Under the pieces are notes generated by a model that had not been told where the DNA came from, ran no database searches, and saw nothing but the letters and a program-made list of their open reading frames with translations. Below are positions 9,961-21,474 of a stretch of DNA of 64,000 nt, piece after piece. Source of the stretch: Portunus trituberculatus (lineage: Eukaryota; Arthropoda; Malacostraca; Decapoda; Portunidae); contig NC_059268.1 of NCBI RefSeq assembly GCF_017591435.1, positions 21,006,684 through 21,070,683 on the forward strand, in the 5' to 3' direction. Both the position numbers and the translations under genes were made by a program. Each line of letters starts with the position of its first letter. Positions within the stretch are counted from its first letter, which is position 1.

Positions 9961-10136
9961 ATTCAGGAAGACCACAGAGATGAGTAGACGGGTTTTCAAG
10001 AGTGGTTCTCCAGTTAATGATGAAAAAATCTCGTCACTGTGTCTCTGGACCCGTAAAAACACCATAAAACTCGCGTAAATTTAGATAAAAAATTCTGAAA
10101 TAGTATAGATGAAGCGCAGAAGTGTTTGAGATTATG
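9961..10136 (+). mobile_element. Family B MITE, partial tandem copy
   Basis: Starts inside the element (ACCACAGAGATGAGTAG) and repeats the whole right part of the preceding copy in the same orientation, so a copy was tandemly duplicated here. Confidence 0.6.
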
Positions 10137-10365
10137 AGCATAAGTTACAAGGACATCAGGAACTTTCACTGTTGCTATTACTTGGGGACTGGTGCAGCTG
10201 ACTTAGGTACAGTGAAGGAGGGAGGAAGGGGCGGGGACACGAGCTATGAATGCCATCTTTATCCTCACCTTCTCCCCGTTTGTTGGACATTGGGATTTGA
10301 GGTGATCGGCCGTTTCTCTGGTCTTAGATGGACCGTGACGCTTCCGGACTCACCCACAGCACCGC

Positions 10366-10595
<230 letters not shown>

Positions 10596-10769
10596 ATGAT
10601 AAACACACTACACCAATCAGAATCGTAAAGAAAAAAAAATATCCTTGAAATACTAACTAACCAAACATTAAGGTATGGCTCAGTAAGCGCCCGTTTATGG
10701 ATGAAATATGACCCAGTCGGAAGAAACAATTAGAGGACAACCAGCTCATGAATCTTCAATTATAACCCT

Positions 10770-10801
10770 TGGCTTGGCTTGGCTTGGCTTGGCTTGGCTT
10801 G
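10770..10801. repeat. (GGCTT)6 minisatellite
   Basis: Six perfect GGCTT units. This is not the arthropod telomere repeat TTAGG. Confidence 0.95.
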
Positions 10802-10862
10802 GGATGGGCTCAGTTAGGTAACAAATTGGTAGAGTCGTAGTAAAGTCCTGATGAAGTTCTGG

Positions 10863-10974
10863 TTAACCCTTTCAGTACCATAACTCGTTTTTATATTCAT
10901 TCTGCTTACTATTTGGTGATTTTATGCAGCTTCAGAAACTCGTGTGGGGATTACAATGGTGTGGACTCTAGCCA
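10863..10974 (+). mobile_element. Family A MITE, truncated by a second copy
   Basis: Starts TTAACCCTTTCAGTACCA and is homologous to the family until GCCATTAA, where another family A copy begins at that internal TTAA. The right half is missing. Confidence 0.65.
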
Positions 10975-11150
10975 TTAACCCCTTGAGCACCATGACGCAC
11001 TTCCATATTCATTCTGCTTACTATTTGCTGATTTTATGCACCTTCAGAACTTATGTGGGGGGTTAAAATAGTGAAGACTGTGGCCATAAATCTCCTGACC
11101 TTCATAGTTCCTTCTAATATTAATAAAATGGTCTAATCGTACAGAAATCT
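10975..11150 (+). mobile_element. Family A MITE inserted at another copy's TTAA
   Basis: Starts TTAACCCCTTGAGCACCA at the conserved internal TTAA of the preceding element. It runs to GTACAGAAATCTC and lacks its right terminus. Confidence 0.65.
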
Positions 11151-11257
11151 CGCTTCCACTGTGTTTTACCTCATGCCCGTCAATACCCGGCCCGATCTGA
11201 GAGTCAACGAAGTGTTATCCTTAATGGGGAGACTGCCAGGTGATCAGATTTGTCCCT

Positions 11258-11467
11258 TTAACCCTTTCATTACTGGAACACATTTTTACCTCGAGTTTTG
11301 GGTATAATTAGACCATTTTATTTACATTAGGAGGGGTCTATGGAGGTCAGAAGATTAATGACCAGTCTTCACTGTTTTAATCCCACATGAAGTTCTGAAG
11401 CTGTATAAGGTCACCAAATAGTAAGCAGAATGAATATGGAAACGCGTCATGGTACTGAAGTGGCTAA
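11258..11467 (-). mobile_element. Family A MITE, near full-length
   Basis: Starts TTAACCCTTTCATTACTGGA and ends CATGGTACTGAAGTGGCTAA. The right TTAA is mutated to CTAA. Confidence 0.75.
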
Positions 11468-11739
11468 CTGTTATGCTCTGCCTTTGTTGAAAATAAGAGT
11501 ACTGTAAGAAGTTTGCATTGAGTAGGTCAGTTTTACCTTCTCTAAGCTGCACAGGTATTTGTTAGTCACGTGATGGTTTGTCTAGAGGGAATGTTTGAAG
11601 ACCCTATGGTTTTGAAAGATTTACGGTGGTGGTGGTGGTGGTGGTTGAATAAGTGAATGGAAGGTATTTCTAGGTGAAATGTTTCAAATTAAACTTTCAG
11701 ATCGTTTCCTTAAATATTAATAAAAAGGATGTCTGTCCC

Positions 11740-11742
<3 letters not shown>

Positions 11743-11824
<82 letters not shown>
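11743..11824. repeat. (CT)n(GT)n compound microsatellite
   Basis: (CT)n of about 50 bases passes without a break into (GT)n of about 32 bases. Confidence 0.97.
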
Positions 11825-11825
<1 letters not shown>

Positions 11826-12474
11826 TTTCCTCCTCGCACTGTTTTTTATATTGATTGCTACTCCGGAATATAATTTTCTTCATCCATTCCAATTCTTCTG
11901 AAAAAAAATCTTAACTTCTACGAAAACGAATACAACCTCGAAGACTTGAATACACGTCTTTGTCTCCATTATTCCTAGAAACCCGCAAAAAACTTCTATA
12001 CTATAAACCTCGTGGAACGCTGAGTCACAAAAAACGGGGAACAGAACTGTAAGAATGAGAGGAAAGCGACGGAATGCAAGCTTAGAGTCACAGAAGGAGG
12101 AGGAGGCGAGCTGCAGGAACCACGAGGAAGGAGCAAGAACCAGAGCTAGGAAGACCTCAATAAGTTTAATTCTTTCCGCTGTCCGAGTACTTTCTCTCCA
12201 CAAAACTTGCTTAAGAATGAGTGAATGAAGGAAACTGCAGGAGAGAGGAGAGAGAGAGGAGAGCAGTGCAGGGAAGTGAAGGCATAAATAACTTTACTTC
12301 TCTTCCCACGAATCGATTACTTTCATAAAAAAAAACATTAAAAAAAGGGGGAGTCTGCAAGAGGCTGTCAGGCTTTCATGTGGCTGTCTCTCTATGACCA
12401 AAGCTGCCTAGTTCCATATCTCATTCCCATCCATAAATTTATCTAACCGTCGTCCAAACTGCATCGCTTCAAGG
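11825..12474. other. No gene supported; short dispersed-repeat fragment
   Basis: A 107-codon minus-strand frame (11880-12203) has no domain or clear splice sites. At about 12385-12450 the words CCATCCATAAATTTATCTAA match the dispersed element at 18180-18480. Confidence 0.4.
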
Positions 12475-12691
12475 CTCATATTCTCAAACACTTCTGTACT
12501 TCACCTCCACTATTTCAAAAGGTTTTATTGAAGCTTACACGAATTTTTTTATGTTTTATACGTTTCTAGAGGCAGATTGACAAGACTTCTGATTCATTAA
12601 CTTTAAAAACACTCATGAAAACCCGGCTAGTCATCTCTGTGGCCTTGGAAAACAGTCGTGGTGAGAGAGAAGAGCGTTTCTGAATACGGGC
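12475..12691 (-). mobile_element. Family B MITE, full-length
   Basis: Starts TCATATTCTCAAACACTTCTG and ends AGCGTTTCTGAATACGGG. It carries the shared CTCTGTGGCCTTGGAAAA near its right end. Confidence 0.75.
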
Positions 12692-12903
12692 TCAAGAGTA
12701 GGAAGCAAACTGCAGGAACGAGAAGAAAGAGAAGCAACAGGAGCGGAAAGCAAAGTGGTGAAGTGTAAAAATCTAAACGAGTCACTTCCCACGAACCGAA
12801 TACCTTCCAACAGCTTGCCTAAGAGTAGGAGAGGAAGAAGCAAACTGCAAGAACGAAGAGGAGGAAAAAGGCAGTGCAACGATTGGGAAAAGGAAGAGAA
12901 AGA

Positions 12904-12954
12904 GGAGGAGGAGGAGGAGGAGGAGGAGGAGGAGGAGGAGGAGGAGGAGGAGGA
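12904..12954. repeat. (GAG)n microsatellite
   Basis: About 50 bases of GAG. Poly-Glu or poly-Ser frames through it are artefacts unless an exon is shown. Confidence 0.96.
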
Positions 12955-13348
12955 GTGCCGCTGGGCTGTGGAAGCTAGTGGCCAGCCCTGGCGGCGGCAC
13001 CCAGTGAAGAGGGTCACACAGCCCTAGGAGATCAATACAGTGTAGGCCCGGTGGCTCCAACCTAGGCCCACCTCGGCTGTCCGCCCCCCGCTCCTTGCCC
13101 CCGCCCTTCACCCCGGCACCCGTCCCTCCCACTCCAGCTGCCTTTTATCACGCCTCACAATGCCAGATGTCTTCTCCTCCTCGTTCTTGACTTCCTGTGT
13201 GGGAGCTGCGCCTTCGTGACGTCCTTATTATCTGCATCTATCTCCACGCCTCTTGGGATGCTCTGTGGCGTGCCTGAACTGGTGACTGTGTGTTGCATGC
13301 CTGCTAGTGCCTGTGTGATGGAGAGGCGGCTGTGAAGGGGGGTGAGAT
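12955..13348. other. GC-rich, no supported gene
   Basis: Nothing recognised. The flanking GAG tracts at both ends make long frames unreliable. Confidence 0.4.
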
Positions 13349-13380
13349 GAGAAGGAGGAGGAGGAGGAGGAGGAGGAGGA
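13349..13380. repeat. (GAG)n microsatellite
   Basis: About ten GAG units. A minus-strand frame that crosses it (13228-13449) reads as a serine run. Confidence 0.95.
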
Positions 13381-13769
13381 AGAAAGTTTAAACCTGACTC
13401 CTCGGTAGCTCCCCTCTTGGTCCTCTTCAGTTTGGGCCGAGGGGACCATCTCAGCGCCCCCCCGTCGTGGTGTTGGTGGGTTATCTTTTCCTTTTTTTTC
13501 CCCTTTCTCTCCTATTTCATCGTCCTTCTTCTGCGTCCTTCCTCGTTCTGGGATGCCACGCCTTACCCTCTGATTCCCCGTCGTGTTATGCTGTTATGCG
13601 CTGTTATATTCTTCGTGCGGCGTGTGTAGGTGGGCAGGGCGGCAGGGCGGCAGGGCGGCAAGGGAGGCCTCTGGACACGCCTCGCACCCTTGGTAATGTG
13701 ATTTTCTGCTTCGATTTTCTTCTTTTGTTTACTTGAAATTGTGTGTGTGTTTTGTTTGTTTGGATTGAG

Positions 13770-13858
13770 GCGAGAGGGCGCTGAGGAATGCTGGTGTGAG
13801 TGAAGCGCTGACGAAGAGAAAGGGCGGCGCGCTGGCCAGAAGTGTGAGTGTCAGGCAG
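13770..13858 (+). CDS. Candidate internal exon, unknown
   Basis: A T/G-rich tract ending TTGGATTGAG could serve as acceptor. The frame then reads ERALRNAGVSEALTKRK and continues to SVSVRQ before the donor CAG|GTAGGA. Basic, moderately GC3-rich. The acceptor is poor and no domain is recognised. Confidence 0.2.
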
Positions 13859-13927
13859 GTAGGAATGTTGTTTTTAGGGAACTGCATAAATGAGGAATTC
13901 GAATTAGGAAGGTTGGGGGATCCTAAA

Positions 13928-13929
<2 letters not shown>

Positions 13930-14011
<82 letters not shown>
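13930..14011. repeat. (GT)n microsatellite
   Basis: About 82 bases of GT repeats. A short (CAC)n lies at 14174-14195. Between 14196 and 14977 no feature is supported. Confidence 0.97.
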
Positions 14012-14014
<3 letters not shown>

Positions 14015-14977
14015 CCAAATCACGGGACTATCTTAGTGGAAAGATAACCTTTTTTTTCACGTCCTTTTTAATCTTTTTCCTGTACCGGGCTAAGTTGAAC
14101 CGCCACCTTTCACCCTCCACTCTGTGTCCTCTCCACTTTCCCCCCCGCCTAGACACATGTTAAGGGCACGAGGCCACCACCACCACCACCACCACTACTG
14201 AGGACTCTGTAGGTGAGAAGTCTGTGTCATAACTTTTCCTCCCGGTGGATCCTTTTCATAGTCATCCTTAAGGGAACTTTCCTACCACTATAGACACCTG
14301 CGTCCCTTCCCTCCATCAGTAGCCCCCAACTTTTCCCCCTTTAAGCCGTGGGCGATGAAGGGCGGTCCTCTGGTGCTCTGCCACGCCCACACTTCTCCCC
14401 TGATGAGCACTGTAGGCCTCCTGAGTGTCACATGTATCAGGTTGTTGCTGCCTTTACCACCGCCGATGTGATTAATGAACAGCGTCATTTTTCATTTTCG
14501 CTCGCCAAGGTGCTATGGTGAGGCGTGATGGTCGCCCCCTCTCTGCCTTCCACGACGCTGACCACAAGTTTCCAATTTCTGTGGAGTTTAGGAGTTCATT
14601 TGAGAGAGTGTTGATGCAAGAATGGTGCCGGAGTGCTATAGTGAAGCGGGATTTCTTTTGAGTATACGTATTTAGGGTTTCTTCACTTTGCTAGCCATCT
14701 TTAATCTTTACCAACTCCGCGATCTTCCGTCCAAGCTTGCCCGTTCAGAAGGTGCGTGAGTCTCCACCGCTGCTTCCACCCCCTATATCAAGGAACACGA
14801 GGCCCACGCTGGATGAAGGGCGAGAACTTTGTGAGATCTTGACTTTATGAAACATATCGCTGTGAAAAATGACATCTTCCATTTTCATATGATTTTTTTT
14901 AGTGAGTGACAAGACCGGGAGCTTGAGAGAATGGCGGTGGATCGCGTTAGTAGCACTTAAGAAGACGGAATTGTTAC

Positions 14978-15051
14978 CTGCAGAGTCGTGTGTTGGTGAC
15001 TTGTATGGATTTTGATTTTTGAGCCACTGAAGACCCTCGGGGCTTTCTCCG
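14978..15051 (-). CDS. Candidate internal exon, 74 bp, minus strand
   Basis: The acceptor has a good pyrimidine tract (TACTTTCCCTCTTTTCC, then GAATGAG|CGG) and the donor is strong (CTGCAG|GTAACA). In frame 0 the segment reads RRKPRGSSVAQKSKSIQV and stays open to the donor. It lies 414 bases downstream, in minus-strand sense, of the 192-bp candidate at 15466-15657, which ends in phase 0, so the two can be joined in frame. A second frame is open for 103 codons from 15056, so the coding frame is not settled. Product unknown. Confidence 0.32.
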
Positions 15052-15348
15052 CTCATTCGGAAAAGAGGGAAAGTAGAAATATCAGAAAATGAACGTTCTT
15101 TGGCAACTTTACACGAGTTTTTAAAGTTCCCTCCAGGACAGTTGTGTGTCAGATGTATTGGAGGCGGGAAGGGAGACGGTCTGTGGGACGAGAAGCCTTA
15201 TATAACCTTTCCACTCCATCATAACCATGTACTCCTGCTGTGCTCAAAGGGACTTTTATTGATCTATTCAGGGGCAACACAGCATTTCTGACTGCATGCA
15301 CACTCACTGGCATGGGAACGAAGACACATACAAGCAAACATATTCAAG

Positions 15349-15352
<4 letters not shown>

Positions 15353-15396
<44 letters not shown>
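15353..15396. repeat. (GT)n microsatellite
   Basis: About 44 bases of GT repeats inside the presumed intron between the two minus-strand candidates. Confidence 0.96.
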
Positions 15397-15398
<2 letters not shown>

Positions 15399-15465
15399 CA
15401 GATAGGCCGTCTCTCCTGTTGGTATACATAGGCCGCACCCGCTAGCAATGCCTCACTTTTCTTAC

Positions 15466-15657
15466 CACATTTCCATCAGGCGACACGAGGGACGCCTCAC
15501 TCCTCCCGCCAATCTCCCTCCCCGCGGCCACCTTCTGTGTGACACTTTCAGTCTTATCCTCAATAACGTTCGACAGATGGTTGGCATCAGCCCCACACGT
15601 GCCACGCCTGTCCTCCAGCTTTGCTTTGAAGGATTCCGCCAGCAAGAGAGGAGTGCC
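15466..15657 (-). CDS. Candidate coding exon, 64 codons, minus strand
   Basis: One of the better-supported coding segments in the window. On the minus strand it runs from an acceptor GTGGCAG|GGC to a donor AATGTG|GTAAGA, is exactly 192 bases, and is in phase 0 at both ends. An in-frame TGA sits just before the acceptor and an in-frame stop lies in the presumed intron. The peptide begins GTPLLLAESFKAKLEDRRG and ends EASLVSPDGNV, hydrophilic and mixed in charge, with mostly G/C third positions (CTG, GAG, GAC, AAG, GTG). No family is recognised. Other frames are open too, so this is a candidate, not a proof. Confidence 0.4.
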
Positions 15658-16885
15658 CTGCCACGGTCACAGGGGAGCTGAGTGGTGGGAGGCGTGCGAG
15701 CCCAACCTTTCAGTACAGTCATGGGCAATATACACATTCACTGAGGGGAGAGCAGGACGTCCTTCCTCACTCAGCCTCATTTCACCTAGCCGCTTTCACC
15801 AATTTTTTTTTAAGTTGATTTCAGTATGACTTGGTGATTTATCTTCTTAGTGTCATCGCCCTTGTTGCGTTTGATCCTTTGATTATTTAGTTCCATCTCT
15901 TGAAGAATAACATAATGGTGGTGCTGGTCCTGCTGGTGTTTGTAGCTTAGAGTGGGGGGCGGTGGTTCCTGCAGCAGCCGCTTAGCTCCGGGTGGAGTGG
16001 TGGTGCCTGGCTTGGCTGGCAGCGTCGCTCCCCTGGTGCTGACCCATCCAGAGGGCCATTAACCTTTTTCCAGGTCCATTCTATCACCCAAACCATCATC
16101 TGATCAACTTGTTCAGGCCGGCCCACCATTCTCCCGGCGGAGGCTGCGGCTGCTAAGCCTTCGCGGCATTTTGGAGGCAGGGTCGCCATCCGCGGCCTTC
16201 GCTGGGCCTGGCCGGTTTTCCGGAGGGTCTTATTGACGGGTATTTACGGCATTGATACGAGTCACAGAAGGGAAGGTCGCGTCATTTAGCACCGTGCTTT
16301 GGAATTAAAAGCTCCGGGGTCACCGTCTTGTCTGAAGCCTCAGGTACACGCGGTGGAGCTAACATTGGCGTAATGGCGTAACACGTTGGTAACACTGCGG
16401 TGTGAGGCTCCTCCAGTCGTACCATAACTCAGGTCTCCCCTACAGGCGCCGACATCGCCCCTGGCACCACTCCCGGCCTCCCGCTTCCACCTCTCCCTTC
16501 TCATCTTCCTTCTTGTATACTTCCTGCTCGATTTTTTGCTCCCCACCTCTCCTCTCCCACCTCAAGGCTTCTCACACCTCCGTTTCTTAAGATTAGCAAA
16601 CACGAGGTCATATGTGTAGCAAATACTCATAGTGACGCGAGGACCTGTGTGTATGTGTGTGTGTGACTGGGTGCACAAGCCGCGTCCACCGCCACACTGC
16701 GCTTGGTAGTCTGAGGAATACTGACAGCCTGTCCTGGAAAGAGAAAAAGAAGTGTCAAATCAGCAAATACAGTCCCTAACTCCCACCGCTTATCGTTATT
16801 ACCCTCCAAAGAAAAAAAATATATAGTTGTTTATGTGTATATATTTACATTTATCCATTTATCCGTCTGTCAGTTTTGTATATAT
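15658..16885. other. Unassigned; one minus-strand open frame
   Basis: A minus-strand frame from ATGGCGACC at 16189 runs 80 codons to 15947 (MATLPPKCREGLAAAASAG start) in GC-rich DNA. No donor, domain or promoter supports it. Nothing else is recognised. Confidence 0.3.
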
Positions 16886-16889
16886 CTGT

Positions 16890-17089
<200 letters not shown>

Positions 17090-17266
17090 GTGAAAAGAAG
17101 CAGTCTTAGTGGTTCATAGGCCTACCCGGGGCGGCGTGCGGTACATAGTAACACACTGGGGCACCTTCAGCATGTTGCGTCAAGGTTGCGTTACGTTCCT
17201 CAGCGTGTGTTACACTTGGCAGCCTCGCATGTGAAGAGCAGTCGGTGTTTACGTGAGCTCCGTATG

Positions 17267-17485
17267 CCAGTATTCAGAAACGCCTTGCTCTCTCACCACG
17301 ACAGTTTTCCAAGGCCACTGAGACGACTAGCAGGGTTTTCAAGACAGTTTTTCCTTTTGATAATCTAGAAATTTTGCCAGTCCATCACCGGAACCATAAA
17401 ATACCCTTAAAAAACATGAACGTCTTCAACGAAAGCCTTTGGAAAGTAGTGATGGTGAGAGAGCAAAGCGTTCAAGAATACTGGT
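17267..17485 (+). mobile_element. Family B MITE, full-length
   Basis: CAGTATTCAGAAACGCCTTG at the left and TTCAAGAATACTGG at the right give matching inverted ends. Closely similar in body to the copy at 31585-31803 (same subfamily). Confidence 0.75.
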
Positions 17486-17490
17486 CTTAA

Positions 17491-17632
17491 AGTCATATTC
17501 AGACACGCATCCTTCTCTCACTGAGACCATTTTCAAAGACCACAGTATAAACTAGTGTTCTTGTCAAAGGCACGGTGGTTACGCTGTCAGGAGGTGAGAA
17601 TCAGAAGTCACAAAGTGTTTCAGAATCTGGGC
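17491..17632 (+). mobile_element. Family B-like copy with foreign core
   Basis: Left (ATATTCAGACACGCAT) and right (GTGTTTCAGAATCTGGGC) ends are family B. The centre instead carries a segment (about 17550-17600) matched in reverse at about 49665-49735. Confidence 0.5.
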
Positions 17633-17633
17633 A

Positions 17634-17845
17634 TTAATTGCTTGAGTACCATGACGCGTTTTCATACTCATTCTGCTTGCTATTTGGTGATTTTATACAA
17701 CTTCAGAAACATATGATGAATTGAAATAGTGAAGGACTCTTGCCATTAATCTTCTGACTATCATAGGCGCTCTTAATGTCAGTAAAATGGTCTAATCGTG
17801 CACAAACCTCAAGGTAAAACTGTGTCCCAGTATTGAAGGCCTTAA
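17634..17845 (+). mobile_element. Family A MITE, full-length
   Basis: TTAATTGCTTGAGTACCATG to CAGTATTGAAGGCCTTAA. Both TTAA sites are intact, and it abuts a B-like copy on its left. Confidence 0.75.
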
Positions 17846-18179
17846 TGTATTCCTCGGCCACGACGGTGTATCGAATAAAGACTGTTGAGTTGTCCTGAGA
17901 AGTTTAACGTAACTTTCTATTTTCTTAACTGCCACGGCGACGTTTGTTTTAAGATGGAAAAGTTTCGTTCGTTGCAAAATATGGTAATCAAGGAGGAGGT
18001 TTTTTTCCTAGCACTCCTCTTCGTCCTCGTCGTGGTGAAGATTACAGGAGATATTAGCCTTTGACCGCCCTGCCTCCTCTTAACCTTTGTAAAAATCTCC
18101 GCTCAAAGTTTGGGGCATAATCATGAGACACCACCGACAGTTCAAACCTTTTCCTCTCTCTTGCTTTATATTTATACTG

Positions 18180-18480
18180 TAAAGATGAACCAGGAATACT
18201 TGGGAACGTAAAGGAAGCTGCAAGGAGCTGATAGGCCTACACGCGGACGTCCCTGTATTAAAGATCCATGCCTCTGTCAACCCATCAATCCTATCCATAC
18301 ATTTATCTAATCTTGTAAAGCTGTCTGTTGACTCAGCACTGACAACCTGATTATTGAGTCCGCTCCAGTCATCTACCAGTATCTGAGACCCAATTTCTTC
18401 CTATCTTTTTTTTAATACATGAACCTCGAGTCCTTTTCTGTTACCTTAACCTGTGACGCATAAAAAGACCAAGATATCAA
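18180..18480 (+). mobile_element. Decayed dispersed element
   Basis: Contains GAAGCTGCAAGGAGCTGATA, TAGGCCTACACG, CCATACATTTATCTAATC, ACTCAGCACTGACAACCTGA and CCAATTTCTTCCTATCTTTT. These words recur in a repeat common in crustacean genomes as far as I recall. Related fragment at 12385-12450. Class not assigned. Confidence 0.4.
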
Positions 18481-18725
18481 AGAACTATAGGCTAAAAATG
18501 TCAATAAAAACCTTTAGAATTAAGTGGTAAAGCTTTAAGTTGAAGCATACGACCATTGAGTGTCCAGTGTGCAAGTGGCGCGGGCCCTTCTCAATTACTT
18601 TCTATCTGATTACAGGAGAGAGTCAAGCGTTCAAACAGTGCTGCGGAGTTGAAGGTAATAGGCCCGTAATGATCAGGTATATTGAGCGACCATTCTTGGG
18701 AAACGGGTGACATTTTGCAACACGG

Positions 18726-18883
<158 letters not shown>

Positions 18884-18888
18884 TTACA

Positions 18889-18957
18889 CCCTTATTCAGA
18901 AACACCTTCCCCTCTCGCTGTGACAATTTTGCAAGGCCACAGAGACAACTATAGTCT
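18889..18957 (+). mobile_element. Family B MITE fragment
   Basis: Left end only (TTATTCAGAAACACCTTCCC ... GGCCACAGAGACAACTA), directly after the (GA)n tract. Confidence 0.55.
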
Positions 18958-19120
18958 TGTGCTGAGAGGAAGGAGTTGCTTTAGTGTGGATATAGATGAA
19001 GAAAGAGGAAAGACAGAAGGAATAGGAGGGTCAGAAGAAGGAAATATTTCTCTCCTTGTATCGCAATAGTATCATTTCAACGTCAGTCTCTTTATCATGA
19101 ATTTTCCTTTCTCTCTGCAG

Positions 19121-19164
19121 ACAGTGAGGTGTGAAGGGAGGAGCAGCGCGTGACATGGAGCTTG
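19121..19164 (+). CDS. Candidate start-codon exon (MEL...)
   Basis: A 44-base segment between a strong acceptor (TTTCCTTTCTCTCTGCAG) and a consensus donor (CTTG|GTAAGTGT). It contains ATGGAG at 19155 with G at -3 and G at +4, a good start context, so the exon would hold the end of the 5' UTR and code MEL plus one base (phase 1). The splice signals are among the cleanest in the window. A plus-strand micro-exon at 39750-39785 accepts phase 1 and stays open. Product unknown. A U-rich tract near a GA repeat could mimic an acceptor, but the donor is independent of it. Confidence 0.42.
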
Positions 19165-19810
19165 GTAAGTGTTGAGTATTTTGAATCAATCCTTGGACAC
19201 AATTATTCATATGTTACGTTAACTAACTTATTGAACGGTGTGTTTGTGTCTGTGTGTGTGTGTGTGTGTGCTCATGTGTGTGTAGTGTGAAGCTTACTGG
19301 GTATTCATATATTCACCATTGTATCATTAACCAGTTTAGTGTGACAGAGTAGTACCTGGCACGCTGCTATACCAAACACAGGAGCTTTGACTCTGTGTAT
19401 CCACCTTCCTGTGACTTGCACCAGTTTTACAGAGGAGTAACAAGACACCGCCGGAACCAAACTGTCCAACCGCGATTGTGACCCTGTTTTTTCCTCTATT
19501 TTTTCAGGGTGTAGGGAAGGGCAATTAAGCTTGTTTTTTATACCTTCCTTTTACAGTATTTTTTGCAGCCTTTGACCAGACTTCCTTAGACGAAACAAAG
19601 TAGAACAAAAACTGCACTCGTAACGTAGCCGCGCTCTCATTCACTGCACTTATCGTTGAGGAAAAGAATAATGAACACTGTGAGTTTATAAGGGTATACA
19701 CGTGTGGGTTGGAGTTATGAGAGTGGGAGGAGGTAAGCCTGGCCAGTACCTCCCACCTGTGCCGCCGGAAATCGTTAGCTTAGTCTTCATTAACAGGGCG
19801 CCTTTGTTTT

Positions 19811-19985
19811 GCGCTATATTCAGAAATGCCTCCCACTCTCACAGTGACCATTTCCAAAGACTACAGAGACGATTAGCTGAGTTCTAAAGAGTATTTGTCC
19901 TGTTAGAATCGCAGAAACATTCTTAAAAACCCGTGTCGCTTCAACTAGAAGGTGCAGTGAGGATAGGAAGTGTTTCAGAATATAT
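19811..19985 (+). mobile_element. Family B MITE, GCGCTA subfamily, copy 1
   Basis: Starts GCGCTATATTCAGAAATGCC and contains GACGATTAGCTGAGTTCTAA. Directly followed by a second copy in the same orientation. Confidence 0.65.
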
Positions 19986-20178
19986 AGCCATTTTCAAAGA
20001 TCACAGAGACGATTAGCCGAGTTCTAAAGGGTATTGGTCCTGTTGGTAATGCAGAAAACTCGCTAACGTGTCATTAAAATTACAGAAACATCCTTGAAAA
20101 CCTGTGTCACTTCAACTAGACCCCTTTGAAAATAGTGAAGGCGCAGTGTGGCACGGAAGAGTTTGAGAATACGGGCCT
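19980..20178 (+). mobile_element. Family B MITE, GCGCTA subfamily, copy 2
   Basis: Repeats the preceding copy from ATTTTCAAAGATCACAGAGA onward and ends GTTTGAGAATACGGGCC. Confidence 0.65.
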
Positions 20179-20653
20179 GTGTCGCTTCGCCGGTGCAGGA
20201 AACGTGGAGAGCTTTTACCGTGCGGCGACTCTTTCTTCACGGCGATGGTGCAGTGATGTCTTTGCCTGTGGGAGCCGTAGGAGTGGCGGTACACAGGTTC
20301 AGATGTTGTTGGAAGGAAAGGGGGATTAAAATATTTAGAAGCAATTTGTGGTAATCGCGACATTAATTCTGTGGTTTATGGAGGAAAAGTTGGTTTTGTG
20401 GTCGGAAATGAGTGTCTACCTGCAATTTCCGCTATTTTTTCCTTCATTTTTTGTTACTTTTCCTCAATAATTGCTGGGTGTTGCAGCGACGTGCGGCCTG
20501 GGTTGGGGGGAGGAGGGGAGGATGGCGGGCGGCAGGGGCAGGAGTAGGGGCAGAGGGAGAGGAAGGAAGGGAAGGTGCAGGCGTATGTACTGTATAATCG
20601 TCCTTACCGTACTGTATGCATCACGACCACCGACACCAGACTGTGATGTATGT

Positions 20654-20655
<2 letters not shown>
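20179..20655. other. Interior between B copies, no supported gene
   Basis: G-rich stretch at about 20500-20580 with open frames in several phases; none has splice support. Confidence 0.4.

Positions 20656-20719
<64 letters not shown>
20656..20719. repeat. (GT)n microsatellite
   Basis: About 64 bases of GT repeats. Confidence 0.96.
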
Positions 20720-20722
<3 letters not shown>

Positions 20723-21299
20723 ACTACCATTATAACGAAAGAATATTACGAAAAGTTCTCTTCTCTATTTTTTCTCCATCCTTCGTTAATTGACTACTTA
20801 CTCCATTTCCACTGTGATCTCGTCTTTACCTTCTTCCTTTACATCATTTCGGCTTTCCTCGCCTGAATCCTGCTTCGAAAAAAGGAGTTTCTTATCTTTT
20901 TCAAGCTTATATTTTGTTGATTTTTAACCTTTACGTATCTCTCTCTCTTCTCATCACTGTCAGTTGTCGTGAAATTGTTAATAAAATTTTGCTTTCCATT
21001 ATTACCTTCCAGTTATTCGTTACACAGACGCCTACACAAATATTTATAGAGTGAGAACTGTCCATTTTCAAAAGAGTAGAGTCAAGGAAGGATCGGTATG
21101 AATAGGGAAGCGACGAATTAATAACGGAAAAATAAGTTGGGCAAACATAAGATTGAAAGAGTATATACCCACCAGATGGAGATTATGGATGGCAGTGGGG
21201 ACGTACGGGACGGAGGAAGGGCGGGGTTCAGGCAGACCATGAAATTGAGGTGAAGACAAGGAAAGGGTGTTACGAGACTGAGAATGTGAGAAATGTGGA

Positions 21300-21470
21300 T
21301 GAACAATACACTTCCGCGCCACACCTTCACTATTTACAAAGGGCTCTAGTTGAAGTGACACTGGTTTTTAAGGATGTTTCTGTAATTCTAGTGACATTTT
21401 AACAAGTTTTCTGCATTACCAACAGGACAAATACCCTTTGGAACTCGGCTAATCGTCTCTGTGGTCTGAA
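21300..21470 (-). mobile_element. Family B MITE, GCGCTA subfamily, inverted copy 3
   Basis: Shares AAGGGCTCTAGTTGAAGTGA and TTTTTAAGGATGTTTCTGT with the next copy. Inverted relative to copies 1 and 2. Confidence 0.6.
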
Positions 21471-21474
21471 AATG

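Noticed and set aside
10770..10801. Interstitial telomere
   Set aside because: The unit is GGCTT, not the arthropod TTAGG.
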